The notes below the pieces were generated by a model. That model did no database searches and was not told the origin of the DNA. It worked only from the letters and a program-made list of their open reading frames with translations. Source: Alphaproteobacteria bacterium (GTDB lineage Bacteria > Pseudomonadota > Alphaproteobacteria > Micavibrionales > Micavibrionaceae). Taken from it: a stretch of 40,026 bases of DNA. Location: NCBI GenBank assembly GCA_021775965.1, contig JAJFGV010000102.1, positions 1 through 40,026 of the forward strand. The letters are read 5' to 3'. The position numbers and the translations under genes were made by a program. How positions within the stretch are numbered: position 1 is the first letter of the stretch; each line of letters opens with the position of its first letter. This document shows positions 38,654-40,026 of the stretch, piece after piece.

Positions 38654-40026
38654 ATGTCTAAAAAATGGGATAAATCAAAACTTGTCAGCCGTTATGTGAC
38701 GGAAGGGGCCAAATCGGCGCCGCACCGCTCCTATTACTACGCGATGGGCATGACGGAGGAGCAGATACACCAGCCATTGGTCGGTGTGGCAACATGCTGG
38801 AATGAAGCCGCGCCGTGTAATATAGCGCTTTCGCGCCAGGCCCAAGCGGTTAAAAAAGGCGTGTATGAGGCCGGTGCTACTCCCAGAGAATTTACAACCA
38901 TAACGGTTACAGACGGTATCGCCATGGGGCATGAGGGCATGCGCTCATCATTGGTCTCACGGGAGGTCATTGCGGACTCTGTGGAGCTCACAATGCGGGG
39001 TCATTGTTACGATGCGCTAGTCGGACTGGCCGGTTGCGATAAGTCACTGCCGGGGATGATGATGGTCATGTTGCGGCTCAACGTGCCAAGCGTGTTCATG
39101 TATGGCGGCACAATCTTGCCGGGTAAGTTTAAAGGCAAAGACGTCGATGTGGTGAATGTATTTGAAGCCGTCGGGCAGCACGCCGCCGGTGAAATGAGTG
39201 ATGAAGATTTACACGAATTGGAATGCGTGGCCTGCCCAAGCGCGGGGGCGTGCGGCGGACAATTTACCGCCAATACGATGGCGTGCGTATCCGAGGCCAT
39301 TGGGTTGGCGTTGCCCAATTCTGCCGGTGCACCCGCGCCTTATGAATCGCGTGATGAATATGCCGATGCTTCGGGGCGGGCGGTGGTCGAATTGATTAAA
39401 AATGGTCCGCGTCCGCGCGACATTGTGACCCTCAAAAGCCTCGAAAATGCGGCGGCGATTGTGGCGGCAACGGGCGGATCTACCAATGCAGCCCTGCATT
39501 TGCCGGCAATGGCGCATGAAGCAGGCATTGAATTCAATCTGTTCGATGTCTCCGGGATTTTCAAGAAGACGCCGTTGATTGCCAATCTTCGCCCGGGCGG
39601 GAAATATGTCGCCAAGGATCTCTATGATGTTGGCGGTGTTGGCATTGTTCTGAAGGAGCTTCTCGATAATGGCCATATTCATGGTGATTGTATTACTGTG
39701 ACGGGCAAGACGATTGCTGAAAACCTCGAAGGGGTTAAGTTCCCCGATGATCAGGATGTCGTTTATCCCGTGAAAGCCCCGATCCATCCGACCGGCGGTG
39801 TTGTTGGTTTGCGCGGTAATCTGGCGCCCGAGGGTGCGATTGTGAAGATTGCCGGTCTGGAGGAATTGGTATTTGAAGGCCCAGCGCGTTGTTTTGATGG
39901 CGAGGATGCTTGTTTCAAGGCTGTTCAGAACAAGGAATATGAAGAGGGCGACGTCATTGTCCTGCGCTATGAGGGCCCGAAAGGTGGGCCTGGTATGAAG
40001 GAAATGCTCTCGACCACCGCGGCGCT
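38654..40026 (+). CDS. ilvD: Dihydroxy-acid dehydratase, 3' end cut by window edge
   Basis: 457 codons of an open frame from ATG 38654 that continues past the window; the family is about 560-610 residues. It dehydrates 2,3-dihydroxy acids in isoleucine and valine synthesis with an Fe-S cluster. Cluster and active-site motifs are visible: VATCWNEAAPCN near residues 49-60, GCDKSLPGMM near 127-136 and CPSAGACGGQFTANTMAC. AAGG lies about 10 bases before the ATG. The related Edd (6-phosphogluconate dehydratase) is less likely given the IlvD-type N-terminus. ilvE of the same pathway is at 7531-8406. Confidence 0.95.
   Translation, partial: MSKKWDKSKLVSRYVTEGAKSAPHRSYYYAMGMTEEQIHQPLVGVATCWNEAAPCNIALSRQAQAVKKGVYEAGATPREFTTITVTDGIAMGHEGMRSSLVSREVIADSVELTMRGHCYDALVGLAGCDKSLPGMMMVMLRLNVPSVFMYGGTILPGKFKGKDVDVVNVFEAVGQHAAGEMSDEDLHELECVACPSAGACGGQFTANTMACVSEAIGLALPNSAGAPAPYESRDEYADASGRAVVELIKNGPRPRDIVTLKSLENAAAIVAATGGSTNAALHLPAMAHEAGIEFNLFDVSGIFKKTPLIANLRPGGKYVAKDLYDVGGVGIVLKELLDNGHIHGDCITVTGKTIAENLEGVKFPDDQDVVYPVKAPIHPTGGVVGLRGNLAPEGAIVKIAGLEELVFEGPARCFDGEDACFKAVQNKEYEEGDVIVLRYEGPKGGPGMKEMLSTTAA

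Overview
The window looks like chromosomal DNA from an alphaproteobacterium of roughly 50% GC. The evidence is a polyhydroxyalkanoate (PHA) locus with PhaR and a phasin, a PetR-type response regulator next to ilvE, a DivJ/PleC-like histidine kinase, a proC-ybjN-ubiK group and an lgt-midA-pgeF operon. A deep lineage such as Micavibrionales or Rhodospirillales would fit, but that placement is inference. I see no rRNA, tRNA, CRISPR array, insertion sequence or prophage. The window cuts proC at the left edge (5' end present) and ilvD at the right edge (3' end missing).

Layout. 1-829 (minus): proC start, ybjN-like gene, ubiK. 962-3600 (plus): lgt, midA-like methyltransferase and pgeF, all overlapping. 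3684-6065 (plus): prs, rplY, pth. 6074-8406: a small membrane protein, ychF, and convergent ilvE. 8483-10590: an OmpR/EnvZ-type two-component pair. 10587-14015: a phasin gene and a large CHASE-like/PAS/PAS histidine kinase. 14012-16474: recX, an orphan ABC-2 permease and hslO. 16471-19499 (minus): trkH with a long structured leader, apaG, and an OmpA-type lipoprotein. 19723-20836: prfB with its programmed +1 frameshift. 21007-24663: a 1218-residue exported coiled-coil protein of unknown function. 24839-26212: an EAL phosphodiesterase. 26215-30669: the PHA locus (phaR divergent from phaC, then phaA, phaB and a cyclic-nucleotide-binding protein). 30761-33850: an AsmA-family protein. 33828-35483 (minus): fumC and a ribbon-helix-helix gene. 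35625-38639: a class II-type purE, a YdcH-like gene, a phosphofructokinase and two membrane PH-domain proteins. 38654-end: ilvD.

Most genes are housekeeping: translation quality (prfB, pth, rplY, ychF), nucleotide supply (prs, purE), branched-chain amino acids (ilvE, ilvD), central carbon (pfk, fumC) and envelope (lgt, OmpA-like, AsmA-like). The best-marked accessory function is carbon storage as PHA granules, with synthase, thiolase, reductase, repressor and phasin all present.

The most unusual signals are mostly non-coding. They are a 109-nt leader before trkH whose 5' end can form two mutually exclusive stems, one of which traps the ribosome-binding site; four GATTC (GANTC) sites at exactly 11-bp spacing before phaA; twin TTTAC/GTAAA dyads 22 bp apart between ilvE and the response regulator; a palindromic Shine-Dalgarno shared by two divergent genes; and three convergent gene pairs with interlocked stop codons. 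On the protein side, the giant coiled-coil protein and the animal-type class II PurE stand out.
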